From Candidatus Zhuqueibacterota bacterium (GTDB lineage: Bacteria > Electryoneota > RPQS01): 51,964 nt of DNA. The position numbers and the translations under genes were made by a program. The DNA lies in contig RPQS01000025.1 in NCBI GenBank assembly GCA_003818605.1, positions 1-51,964 of the forward strand, given 5' to 3'. The notes below the pieces were generated by a model that ran no database searches, was not told the DNA's origin, and worked only from the letters and a program-made list of their open reading frames with translations. The stretch's first letter is position 1, and every line of letters begins with the position of its first letter. Of the stretch, positions 24,298 through 32,896 are shown piece by piece.

Positions 24298-27200
24298 TTG
24301 CGAAAACTGCTGATCATATTCCCTCTACTTGGACTGCTGCTTTACGCAGGATTCGCGGCAAGCGATGAAGCGGCGGATGCCGTCTCCGTGCAGGGAGTTC
24401 TTCTCGAAACTCCGCTTCCGCAAGCAGCCGCAGATTATCGCGTGCCAGTGAATCGCTCCAAGGAAAACCTTCCGCCTCTCTTTTTCCCGCCGCACGCAGG
24501 AACGCTAAAACCGCGCCCGATCACTCCGAAAGATTTCTATCTGAATTTGGCGGACGTATCCAATCCGCACGGCTTGATCGTAAAATTTTCCGAAGAAGCG
24601 ATGATTCGCTGGCGCGACGGCAAGCCGTATTCTAAGACCGGTGCGGATGTCGCAGCTGTCTTAGAGTTTCTTGCCCGGTACCCGGACATTAAAATGGAGC
24701 GGGATGATCCGCTGCAGCCCGAGGAACTTTTCGATTACTGGGAAGCTAACGGCGAAAAAAACACGGGACAGGATCTGGCCAACCTGAATAATTTCTATCA
24801 ATTTTACATTCCGCAGAATCCGAAACCACTCGATATCGTCCGCGAAGTTCTCACTTGGGATATTACAGAAACGGCTTTCTATCTTCCCCAATGGCAGTTG
24901 GCTTGTACGGATGATCCTCCCGCCACTTTAAATTGGGAAGCGGATCAGCCTTACCTTGATCCCGCACCGCTGGGAATTAATGCGGAGTATTCGTGGAACT
25001 ATCATCCGACTCTGGGTCGGGGACGAGCGGATTATTGGTGCATTGACGTGGAAATGGACTGGTCCGAAAACCACGAAGATTTCCCGCAGGCTTTTCAGGT
25101 TTTAGGCGGCGGGGATGCGGGCGGCGCCGCTGATCATGGCGATGCCGTGATGGGAATCGTCGCGGCCTGCAATAACGGCTTCGGCATTACCGGAATCAGT
25201 TCGAACGTCACGCCCAAAGCGATTTCGTGGCCCACACGGTCGGGGATTACTCATCAGGACAAATGGATTTCTGCATTCAATCTCGCCGCGGCTTATCTAT
25301 TGCCCGGCGAATCTTACCTGATTGAGATCCACTACTATGGCCCCGATCCGGGTTTTGGCTGCGATTCCGTCTGCGGAAATTGTTCGCAATTCCGCTTCAT
25401 TCCCGTGGAATACTGGGACAATGTTTTTACGGCGATTCAGACTCATACCGCCAACGGATTTATCGTCTACGAAGCGGCGGGCAACGGCCAAATGGATCTG
25501 AATAATCCCGTTTACGGAAATCGCTTCCAGCGTTCATTCCGTAACTCGCAGGCGATTTTAGTCGGCGCGGCATTGCCGGAAACGCGCGAAGCCGAATGCT
25601 GGTCTAATTTCGGCTCCCGAGTGGATCTGCAAGGCTGGGGACGCGATATTTTCACGCTCGGTTACGGCAATCTTTGGCAAGGCACAGCGGATCCCGACCG
25701 CAGTCAGTGGTATACGTCTTCTTTCGGAGGAACGTCGGGAGCCACGCCGATTGCCGCCGGAGCGGGGAATTTGCTGCAAGGAATTTCGCAGGGGAAATTC
25801 GGCATGACTCTTTCACCGGATCAGGTGCGCGATTATTTGTCTGCCACCGGAACGGCTTGGACGGGATCCCGCGATGTTGGCGAACGCCCCGATTTAGCGC
25901 AAGCCATCAATTATATCGAACCCGACGTCACATCCTATCATCGTGCCGGTTGGGACAATCCTGTTGTTCCGCGCGCTGCCATGGATGCCGGCTGGGACGA
26001 CTGCCATGTCACTCCGTATTTATACGGCAATGGCAACACCTACTTCAACGTGATCGGCATAAATTCGGGTCGTTCCCCCGCGGCCGATTGCACGTCCGTC
26101 GGAGTCTATAGCGAACTCTGCGTGGATAGCGATGGTATCTATGGACTGTCCTGGACACCGCGCATTGCGCCGTTGCAGCAGATGGGCGGAATCAATCTCC
26201 CCGCCGCCGTAATTCGCGGCGGCCGCCATACCTTGGGCTGGCTGCTCGATCCTTACAACGCCTTTAATGAATTTTCGGAGAGCAACAATTCATTTTTTAC
26301 GCAGTACGTATGGTCGCCGATTTCGATAGCGAATGATAATCCGATAGAACGTATTGCACCGCCGCTAAAAACTTGGGGCAGCCCCGTTTATTACAATGGA
26401 GATGGTTTTCATGCTCATGGCGGTTGGTGGCTGGGCGTCGCGGTGATGCCGCAATTAGGTAATGATGTGGATCTCTATACGTTCAACACATCCTATTCCA
26501 GCACAACCGGTTTCGACACGTGGGAAAAGTACAGCATGCGCGGCACAGGTTTCCCTGATTTGATTATGGTTAACGGCAACATTCAAGGCTATAATCCCAC
26601 CCGCTATTTTCAAGCCGTGCGATATTCGGACACATCGAACCAATCCTACCATGTCGAAGCCGATACCAGCAAGCCCGCTTATGGAGTGCCTTGCAGCATG
26701 ATTGGCACGCTGACGAATCCGGAAATATTCGATATGTACGAGCTATATCTGGTTTCCGGGCAGCAGTACTTTATTGGTATCACGGATGTCGCGGCGGCGT
26801 TGGATCTTTCCTTGTTGATCTTCGATCCGGCAAGCTCTGTGGAATCTTATTGGGATTGCCGGTGGCTGGCCAATGCGCACGGAGCGGGCGGCAATGAAGT
26901 TGTTATGGTGGATGCCGATATATCCGGTTATTATGCCGCCGTGGTGATGAAAACCGGTTCCGGGAATTATAGCACGGAAGGTTCCTTCACTTTTTCGGTC
27001 GAGAATCCGGGACTGTGCAATCTGGTACCGGGCTTAAATCGGGAGGGTTGGGATGCCCCCGTCGTCATTCGCAATGATGGCGGCGCAACTGCGGATGATT
27101 GCCGCTTTCCGGCAGCCATTCAAGGTAACACGGATAATTTCATCAGTGGAACTTGGTTTAACAATAGCATGATGCCATTGGATATGACGTTTGCCAATCG

Positions 27201-28362
27201 GGTCTATGTGGACAACGAAGCCGTAACGGACTTTTTTCACGGCGGCTCGTTGAACCCGTTCTCATTCGGCCAGGAACTCAATGTTCCTATCGGGCCGATT
27301 CGCGGCGGGCGGCATACATTGACTCTTGCCGTGGATGCCGATAACGATGTTGCCGAAACAAACGAAACGGACAACACCTACTCCGCCCAACATGTCTGGA
27401 GTCCGCTGACGCTCGAATCCGGAGTGCCTGTCAATCGCTCCGCACCTCCTGCGCGCGGAAGCGGTGTCTATCCCAATGGCGACGGCTTCGCGTTTTCACC
27501 TTTTCCCGAACAAGGCAGCGCCGTTTGTCTTTTGGCGGAATCGTCAACATCGGATTACGATCTGTATCTTTATTCCGATTATGCGGGAACGGATTCCGGA
27601 TTCTCTTTCCTGATCGAAAACTCGATCCATGCTTCCGGATCGTCCGACTACGTGTTTGTTCCGTGGCGCTTGTCAGGTACATATTCGTCGTATTACCCGG
27701 CAATTATAAACTACAACGGTTCGAACCTGTCGTTTCGCGTGGAAGCACGGCAGGCGGAAGGCCGCTTTGAAACCACTCACTTGTGGGCTGCCGAAGACAG
27801 CCTGCCGCCGGAAAACCTGTTGCATATTTATGAATTTCTGCTTAGCGGCGGCGTCCGTTATGTGTTTGAATGCGGCATCCTTGCCGGAAATGCGGACCTC
27901 GAAATACGTCTGCATCCTGATTCGGCGGAAGCCACCGCAAGATTCGATGCCGTCGCTGTATCCGATGCGGGCGGCCCGGGTGAAGATGAAGAATTTATGT
28001 TCACTCCGCCGCTGACGGATTATTATGCTCTCATTATAAACAAAATCAATTCTGCATCGCTGAACGAGTTTAGCCGCTATCAATTGCGCATCGGACCGGA
28101 TAGTCCGCTGCCGGTGAATGACCTGCGCGCGCTGAAAGCGGATTCATCCGATGATATCCGTTTGACATGGACGCACGTTCAGCAAAGCATATTCGGCCTT
28201 CCCTTGTTGAATCGTCTCTATGTGATTTATCGCAGCACGACTCCCCAGTTTACTCCCACTCCCGCCGAATACATCGGCCAAACAACTGACAGTACGTTTA
28301 CGGATCCCGTCAGTTCATCCATTCCCAGATATTTTTACTGCGTCACGGTTCGCAACGATTAA
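24298..28362 (+). CDS. Secreted S8 family peptidase with duplicated CARDB-containing unit
   Basis: This 1354-residue exported protein begins with a TTG start three bases after the upstream stop and has a signal peptide (RKLLIIFPLLGLLLYAGFAA). The subtilase domain (about 225-540) has Asp250 in CIDVEMDW, His280 in DHGDAVMG and Ser480 in GGTSGATP. This is the divergent S8 branch in which the Asp motif is DVE-like. After it come two copies of a unit of about 365 residues (about 543-905 and 910-1265). Each unit starts with GWD..VV, contains a CARDB-like sandwich with IRGGRHTL, then VWSP, an APP....NGDGF segment and a pre-peptidase-like domain. The C-terminus is a Fn3-like module (from about 1277) ending YFYCVTVRND. 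No T9SS-type domain is present. Confidence 0.9.
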   Translation: MRKLLIIFPLLGLLLYAGFAASDEAADAVSVQGVLLETPLPQAAADYRVPVNRSKENLPPLFFPPHAGTLKPRPITPKDFYLNLADVSNPHGLIVKFSEEAMIRWRDGKPYSKTGADVAAVLEFLARYPDIKMERDDPLQPEELFDYWEANGEKNTGQDLANLNNFYQFYIPQNPKPLDIVREVLTWDITETAFYLPQWQLACTDDPPATLNWEADQPYLDPAPLGINAEYSWNYHPTLGRGRADYWCIDVEMDWSENHEDFPQAFQVLGGGDAGGAADHGDAVMGIVAACNNGFGITGISSNVTPKAISWPTRSGITHQDKWISAFNLAAAYLLPGESYLIEIHYYGPDPGFGCDSVCGNCSQFRFIPVEYWDNVFTAIQTHTANGFIVYEAAGNGQMDLNNPVYGNRFQRSFRNSQAILVGAALPETREAECWSNFGSRVDLQGWGRDIFTLGYGNLWQGTADPDRSQWYTSSFGGTSGATPIAAGAGNLLQGISQGKFGMTLSPDQVRDYLSATGTAWTGSRDVGERPDLAQAINYIEPDVTSYHRAGWDNPVVPRAAMDAGWDDCHVTPYLYGNGNTYFNVIGINSGRSPAADCTSVGVYSELCVDSDGIYGLSWTPRIAPLQQMGGINLPAAVIRGGRHTLGWLLDPYNAFNEFSESNNSFFTQYVWSPISIANDNPIERIAPPLKTWGSPVYYNGDGFHAHGGWWLGVAVMPQLGNDVDLYTFNTSYSSTTGFDTWEKYSMRGTGFPDLIMVNGNIQGYNPTRYFQAVRYSDTSNQSYHVEADTSKPAYGVPCSMIGTLTNPEIFDMYELYLVSGQQYFIGITDVAAALDLSLLIFDPASSVESYWDCRWLANAHGAGGNEVVMVDADISGYYAAVVMKTGSGNYSTEGSFTFSVENPGLCNLVPGLNREGWDAPVVIRNDGGATADDCRFPAAIQGNTDNFISGTWFNNSMMPLDMTFANRVYVDNEAVTDFFHGGSLNPFSFGQELNVPIGPIRGGRHTLTLAVDADNDVAETNETDNTYSAQHVWSPLTLESGVPVNRSAPPARGSGVYPNGDGFAFSPFPEQGSAVCLLAESSTSDYDLYLYSDYAGTDSGFSFLIENSIHASGSSDYVFVPWRLSGTYSSYYPAIINYNGSNLSFRVEARQAEGRFETTHLWAAEDSLPPENLLHIYEFLLSGGVRYVFECGILAGNADLEIRLHPDSAEATARFDAVAVSDAGGPGEDEEFMFTPPLTDYYALIINKINSASLNEFSRYQLRIGPDSPLPVNDLRALKADSSDDIRLTWTHVQQSIFGLPLLNRLYVIYRSTTPQFTPTPAEYIGQTTDSTFTDPVSSSIPRYFYCVTVRND

Positions 28363-28463
28363 TTCTCTCCGCGGCATCCCCTCAATGAAAGGACGGAGTC
28401 GGGTCAGCCCTCGCTTCTCGTTTATGAAAGATATTGCCCTCAACACTCAATACAGTTTCGATT

Positions 28464-29645
28464 ATGAGATTACTCATCATTATTTTCTTTCTCCTCACGG
28501 CCGGCATGGCTTTCGGTGAGGTTCAGATAGTAACTCGCGATCTACAGCAGGCCATCAATCTTGCAGTGGACGGGGACACGCTGCTCATTGAACCCGGCCG
28601 CTATATTGCCGATTCTGCGCCGTTCGTGGAATCCATCTGCGGAAACTGCGCCGACCATCAAACCGAAGTTCATGCCACGCGCGGTTTTGTGGTGGATGCC
28701 AAGCGGCTTGTCCTGCGTGGACGACATGCCGCAAAGACTGTCTTGGAAACCCGCGCCGGATACGGCCTTCTTTTACTGAATTCCCACGGAACCGTTATCG
28801 AAAATCTGACGGTCACCGGCGGCAAGCGGGATCGCGAGGGCAATGCTACGGACGGCGGTATCGTGCTCAAGTATTCCTCGGCAACGATCCGCCGTTGTCT
28901 CATCGCCGATAATAGTGATTACAACGATTCCACGGTCGTGGGCATTGGCGGAGTAATGATCCGCGAAGGCAGCGATGCACGAATTGAAGAGTGCGTCATT
29001 CGCAGCAATTCCTGGGACGGCGTGGCTCTTTATCGCGGGGCGCGCGCAACGATTTCCGATTGCGTGATTGATTCCGGCCGCGGTGCGGGCATCGGAGCAA
29101 CGTGGGATGCCGTGGCCGTATGCCTGCGGAATCGGATTTCCCATTACTGGAAAGGAATCGGTTCATTCGGAACCGCCACTGTGGTTGCGCGGAATAACGC
29201 CGTTTTTGAGAATCTGGGCTGGGGGGTTATTGTGTCAGGTTCCAGCACAATGATTGCGGAAAATAACGTTTCCGCACGCAACGGAAACTGCGGCATGGCG
29301 GTCTGGAATCGCGGCACGCGCGGCCGATTCGTCAACAATATTTCCGCTTTCAACGGCTGGAGAAAAGAATGGGTTTGTCCGTGCGTGGGGTTCTGGAATC
29401 AGGAGGGCGATACGGCGGGCTGGCAAATATCGCACAATCTTGTCTGGAATAATTCCGCTGGCAACGTGCAGGGAATGGACTCCACGGCATTTCTTATCGC
29501 GGATCCGCAATTTTCCGATACAGTGAGCTTTCGTTTAGCGGAATCTTCTCCGGCTCGCGGACAAGGCAGCCCGGAACTGACAAACTATAACGGCGCACCG
29601 TCGGATATCGGCCTGTCCGGCGGGCCGGAAGCCGTCAAACCATAG
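28464..29645 (+). CDS. Secreted right-handed parallel beta-helix protein
   Basis: This 393-residue protein has a signal peptide (MRLLIIIFFLLTAGMAFGE) and a body of short repeats of about 22-25 residues with N, G and hydrophobic ladder positions (for example RCLIADNSDYND, ECVIRSNSWDG, DCVIDSGRGAG, RNNAVFENLGWG, ENNVSARNGNCG). These fit the PbH1 / NosD-like parallel beta-helix fold of pectate-lyase-type proteins. There is no clear catalytic motif, so polysaccharide binding or cleavage is only possible. The ATG at 28464 is chosen because it opens the signal peptide; no good ribosome binding site is visible. It is followed by yjbQ after ten bases. Confidence 0.82.
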   Translation: MRLLIIIFFLLTAGMAFGEVQIVTRDLQQAINLAVDGDTLLIEPGRYIADSAPFVESICGNCADHQTEVHATRGFVVDAKRLVLRGRHAAKTVLETRAGYGLLLLNSHGTVIENLTVTGGKRDREGNATDGGIVLKYSSATIRRCLIADNSDYNDSTVVGIGGVMIREGSDARIEECVIRSNSWDGVALYRGARATISDCVIDSGRGAGIGATWDAVAVCLRNRISHYWKGIGSFGTATVVARNNAVFENLGWGVIVSGSSTMIAENNVSARNGNCGMAVWNRGTRGRFVNNISAFNGWRKEWVCPCVGFWNQEGDTAGWQISHNLVWNNSAGNVQGMDSTAFLIADPQFSDTVSFRLAESSPARGQGSPELTNYNGAPSDIGLSGGPEAVKP

Positions 29646-29655
29646 CGGGAGAAAC

Positions 29656-30072
29656 ATGGTTCACGGAGAAGAGATCGTCATTTCCATGAAAGGTTTTTCG
29701 GACATTCACGATATCACCGCGAATGTCGAAGAAATCGTAGGAAGATCCGGAATTCGCAGCGGATTGGTATGCGTCTTTGCTGTTGGTTCAACCGCTTCGG
29801 TTTCCACGATTGAATTCGAAGGCGCGTTAACGGAGGATTTTCGCGAGCAGTTGGAAAAATTGTTTCCCCGCACAATGCGCACACGTCACAGCGAAACATG
29901 GGGCGATGACAACGGTTTCTCGCATATTCGGGCTACGTTAATGGGACCGCAGATTACGGTCCCCTTAAAGGACGGTCAGTTGGTGCTCGGCACATGGCAG
30001 CAAATCGTCGTGATAGACCATGACAACCGCCCGCGTACGCGTAAGATCTTCGTACAGATCATGGGAGAGTAA
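29656..30072 (+). CDS. yjbQ: YjbQ family protein (UPF0047)
   Basis: This 138-residue cytoplasmic protein matches the YjbQ/UPF0047 family, whose Escherichia coli member has weak thiamine-phosphate synthase activity; the physiological role is unclear. Conserved features are SGLVCVFAVGSTASV near residue 35, the HSETWGDDNGFSHIRATLMGP region near 80-100 (His-containing site), and LGTWQQIVVIDHDN with PRTRK near the C-terminus. The length is that of the family. The ATG has GGGAGA a few bases upstream and sits ten bases after the beta-helix gene, so the two share a transcript. It converges on fapA with a gap of 20 bases. Confidence 0.93.
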   Translation: MVHGEEIVISMKGFSDIHDITANVEEIVGRSGIRSGLVCVFAVGSTASVSTIEFEGALTEDFREQLEKLFPRTMRTRHSETWGDDNGFSHIRATLMGPQITVPLKDGQLVLGTWQQIVVIDHDNRPRTRKIFVQIMGE

Positions 30073-30092
30073 CCGTTTCAGTATCGCACGGT

Positions 30093-31865
30093 TCAGGGAG
30101 AAGTAACGGATAATTGACCGTTGCCCCCGCTGCAAATGACGGCGGGGCCGGTTCCTTCCGGCAGCACGGCTTCGATTCCGTCTACTGAAACGCGCGTGGA
30201 TGTTTTCAGCCGTTCCTCAACGGAGACCAATCCGATGTCATCCGTGCTGGCGATCACTCGCTGCAGCATATCCCGGAGTTCTTCCTGCTTCGTTCGCAAT
30301 AGTGATTTGATGGGTGGAATCGTCTCCATGAGTTCACGATAGACTTCCGCTTTATGCCGCTGATCCCGGTTGCTGTCGCGCGTCTGAGTTAAAAACCGCA
30401 TGAACAGCATTTGCAGAGAAACGCGGTCACACTGCACGACGATCTCCCGTCCGAAAAGAGCCTCCAATCGTTCCAATCCGGCGGTAGCCGCCTCGATGTA
30501 TTTTTGGTTTTCGATAATCCGCTGCTTGTAATAACCGGAGATCCCCACGCAAATGTTGCTGATCACGCCGTTTTCATCCGGATCCACCGAACGAAGCACG
30601 ATGTTTTTGCGAGCCGTTAAGTCGGATCCGGCGACGTGATCCGCCACGATGGTATCGGCCATGAGAGCGGAACCGTGCACTTGGCCCTTGACGATGATTT
30701 GGCCGCGCGCCGTAATCTTGGCTTCATGAACGTTGCCCATCATAACCACATTGGCATCGCTGTTCAGCGCGGCTCGGCGTACGCTTCCGCTGACGACGAT
30801 ATCATCCACGGCTTCAATCGTTGAATTCTCCGCGACATCGCCCGTGATATAAACGTCTCCTTCGGTGACAATCCGGCTTCCCGCCTGAAGATCACCGTTG
30901 ATCTGAACGGCTTGACTTGTGCTGACGCTGACCACGCTGTTGCCCGGCACCGTCAATACGGGATTGACTTTAAACAGAGCGCTTTCCGGCACCTCGCGCA
31001 CGGAATAGGAAGCCTGAGTTCCGCGGTACCGGAACGTCACGGTGCCGCGCCCGTCAATCTCGGCAATGACTTCATTGCCGCTCGGCGACAGATGCACGCC
31101 GAATCCCGTCCGCAGTTCCGTGTCCTGACCCCTTTCCACTGGCAGCAGTTTTCCGAACACGTCAAATCCGTCTTCCAGATCCTTCGTCGGCGAAGTTTTC
31201 GTGCAAATGATGTTTCCGGCGGATATTTTGCGTCGGGAAATGTAATCGCCGGCGTTTGCGCCGGACGGCACGGCGGGAAACAGCAGCTTCAATTCGGCAT
31301 TGAAGCCCGTTTCCGGAAGCTTGCCTCGCGCAAAAATAAAATTCACGGCGGGTGTTTCCAACTCGCGGACTTCGGCGACTTTCTGCGTAATCGCTTCGCG
31401 ATTCACCAGAGACATGGAGACTCCGGATTTCGCAACGGCTTCCAACACCTGATCGAGGCTTACCGGATGATCGTCCTGATCCAGATATAGAATATCCAAC
31501 AGCGCAACCATATTCGGATAGACGTTTTCACCCCGCAGCCCATCCCGAAAATGAACGCGCGGCGCGCCGCGCCGGAGCATCTGCTTGCGAATGTTCACCA
31601 CGACGTCCACGGCATCATCCACCGCTTCGCGATCCGCGATTCCGTCGAAATATAAATTTGATTCCGCCACGCCGAATCGTGCGGCGATTTCCCGCTTGAC
31701 CTTCCGTAAGTGAATCAGCAGCGCTTTCTGATCCACCAGCTCGTGGGCGGGTATATTGAGCGCCACCTTCCATGCATTCTCGCTCTGTTCGACCACACGT
31801 AGCGTTTTTTCGTTCGTTGGAATCCCCGTCGGCTCACACGCCGAAGAATTACCCAAGACACTCAT
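30093..31865 (-). CDS. FapA / DUF342 family polymer-forming protein
   Basis: This 590-residue cytoplasmic protein belongs to the DUF342 (FapA, flagellar assembly protein A) family. The centre (about residues 310-440) is a ladder of short glycine-containing beta-helix repeats like those of bactofilin-type polymer-forming proteins (for example GDVYITGDVAENSTI, NVVMMGNVHEAKITA, GQIIVKGQVHGSALM). The C-terminal part is helical and probably coiled coil. The N-terminal 230 residues form the FapA N-domain. There are no flagellar genes in the window, so a motility role cannot be concluded; FapA-like proteins are also found in non-motile bacteria. Start ATG 31863-31865. It is divergent from the macrodomain gene. 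Confidence 0.85.
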   Translation of the reverse strand: MSVLGNSSACEPTGIPTNEKTLRVVEQSENAWKVALNIPAHELVDQKALLIHLRKVKREIAARFGVAESNLYFDGIADREAVDDAVDVVVNIRKQMLRRGAPRVHFRDGLRGENVYPNMVALLDILYLDQDDHPVSLDQVLEAVAKSGVSMSLVNREAITQKVAEVRELETPAVNFIFARGKLPETGFNAELKLLFPAVPSGANAGDYISRRKISAGNIICTKTSPTKDLEDGFDVFGKLLPVERGQDTELRTGFGVHLSPSGNEVIAEIDGRGTVTFRYRGTQASYSVREVPESALFKVNPVLTVPGNSVVSVSTSQAVQINGDLQAGSRIVTEGDVYITGDVAENSTIEAVDDIVVSGSVRRAALNSDANVVMMGNVHEAKITARGQIIVKGQVHGSALMADTIVADHVAGSDLTARKNIVLRSVDPDENGVISNICVGISGYYKQRIIENQKYIEAATAGLERLEALFGREIVVQCDRVSLQMLFMRFLTQTRDSNRDQRHKAEVYRELMETIPPIKSLLRTKQEELRDMLQRVIASTDDIGLVSVEERLKTSTRVSVDGIEAVLPEGTGPAVICSGGNGQLSVTSP

Positions 31866-31907
31866 TTTGAGCCCCGTTTGAGAAAATGAATTTTGTTAAA
31901 ATAGCCC

Positions 31908-31936
31908 GGCGACAATGTATCAATCCGCTTGTCGCC
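31908..31936. promoter_or_regulatory. Operator-like inverted repeat between fapA-like and macrodomain genes
   Basis: GGCGACAA (31908-31915) and TTGTCGCC (31929-31936) are perfect 8-bp arms separated by 13 bases. The pair lies in the 198-base divergent region, 42 bases upstream of the fapA-like start, and could bind a dimeric regulator. Confidence 0.45.
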
Positions 31937-32063
31937 ATAATGTCGTGCAAGAATTGTGCTCTATCTGAAGATCATAGACCGACAGATAATCTTTCCGGCG
32001 CAAAACACTTCTTTCTCGATTCGATTTGCCGCTCCCGCATTACACTTCTGTAAGGACTCTTTT

Positions 32064-32582
32064 ATGGATCCGCGCATCCGCATCATTCAAGCCGATATCA
32101 CAACTCTCGAAGTTGACGCTATTGTCAATGCCGCTAATTCATCGCTGCTCGGCGGCGGCGGAGTGGACGGCGCCATCCATCGTGCCGCCGGCCCGGAATT
32201 GCTGGTAGAGTGCCGCACTTTCGGCGGCTGTCAAACCGGAGAGGCAAAAATTACCAAAGGGTATCGCCTTCCCGCAAAGTGGGTGATCCACACGGTCGGC
32301 CCCGTCTGGCGCGGCGGGAATTACCGCGAGGATGAATTGCTTACCCAGTGCTACCAAAACTGTTTTCATTTGGCCGCATTAAAAAATATCTCCACAATCG
32401 CCTTCCCTTCCATTAGTACGGGAGCCTATGGATTTCCCGTTTACCGCGCCTGCCGGATTGCCCTTCGCGAATCGTCAGCCTTCCTCGCCCGGAATACTTC
32501 CGTTCTATCTATTCAATTTGTTTGCTTCGATTCGCCGACTTTTCGGGCTTATCAAGAGGCCGTCGCCGAATTCGCTTCTTGA
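32064..32582 (+). CDS. Macrodomain protein, ADP-ribose / O-acetyl-ADP-ribose hydrolase type
   Basis: This 172-residue protein is a stand-alone macrodomain of the YmdB/MacroD class, which removes ADP-ribose from proteins or hydrolyses O-acetyl-ADP-ribose. Visible hallmarks are [19 protein letters not shown] at the N-terminus (the NAAN catalytic Asn region), [18 protein letters not shown] as the diphosphate-binding loop, and [12 protein letters not shown] near residue 120 as the second loop. The gene is shown from the ATG at 32064, with AAGGA upstream; the open frame extends to 31956 but that part lacks homology-like sequence. It stands alone between fapA and the dehydrogenase operon. Confidence 0.93.
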   Translation: MDPRIRIIQADITTLEVDAIVNAANSSLLGGGGVDGAIHRAAGPELLVECRTFGGCQTGEAKITKGYRLPAKWVIHTVGPVWRGGNYREDELLTQCYQNCFHLAALKNISTIAFPSISTGAYGFPVYRACRIALRESSAFLARNTSVLSIQFVCFDSPTFRAYQEAVAEFAS

Positions 32583-32896
32583 TTTCCTACTTTTAGATCA
32601 ACAATTTTCTATCATCGCAACAATACTCCAAAGAGAGGCATTCTTGTCGTGCCCTTAATTAAATTGTCATAACTCGCTTAATTAATTGTATAAATTTGAC
32701 ATAACAACAGAATTGAGCCGGCATTGATGCGTGCAGATGAATCGTATCCGTCATTAAGGATTGCATTTTTTAGCAAAATCGCCATATTTGACCAAAAATT
32801 TGTGGAGAAACATCCCCATTAAGGAGTATTATAATCGGCGGTCTTGAGGCCATGCCTCCAAATTAGAAAAGATTGTGTTCATCAGGAAATGTCAGT
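32583..32896. other. Leader/intergenic region before the 2-oxoacid dehydrogenase operon
   Basis: These 314 AT-rich bases contain no gene I can support. A TTGACA at 32696-32701 has no -10 box at 17 bases. TATAAT at 32830-32835 lacks a -35 box. A small hairpin (GAGGC 32846-32850, GCCTC 32854-32858) and an unused AAGGAG at 32821-32826 lie close to the first gene. The true promoter is unresolved. Confidence 0.5.

Noticed and set aside
32696-32701. TTGACA as promoter of the dehydrogenase operon
   Set aside because: No -10 box occurs at 15 to 19 bases (CGGCAT at 17), and it is 195 bases from the gene.
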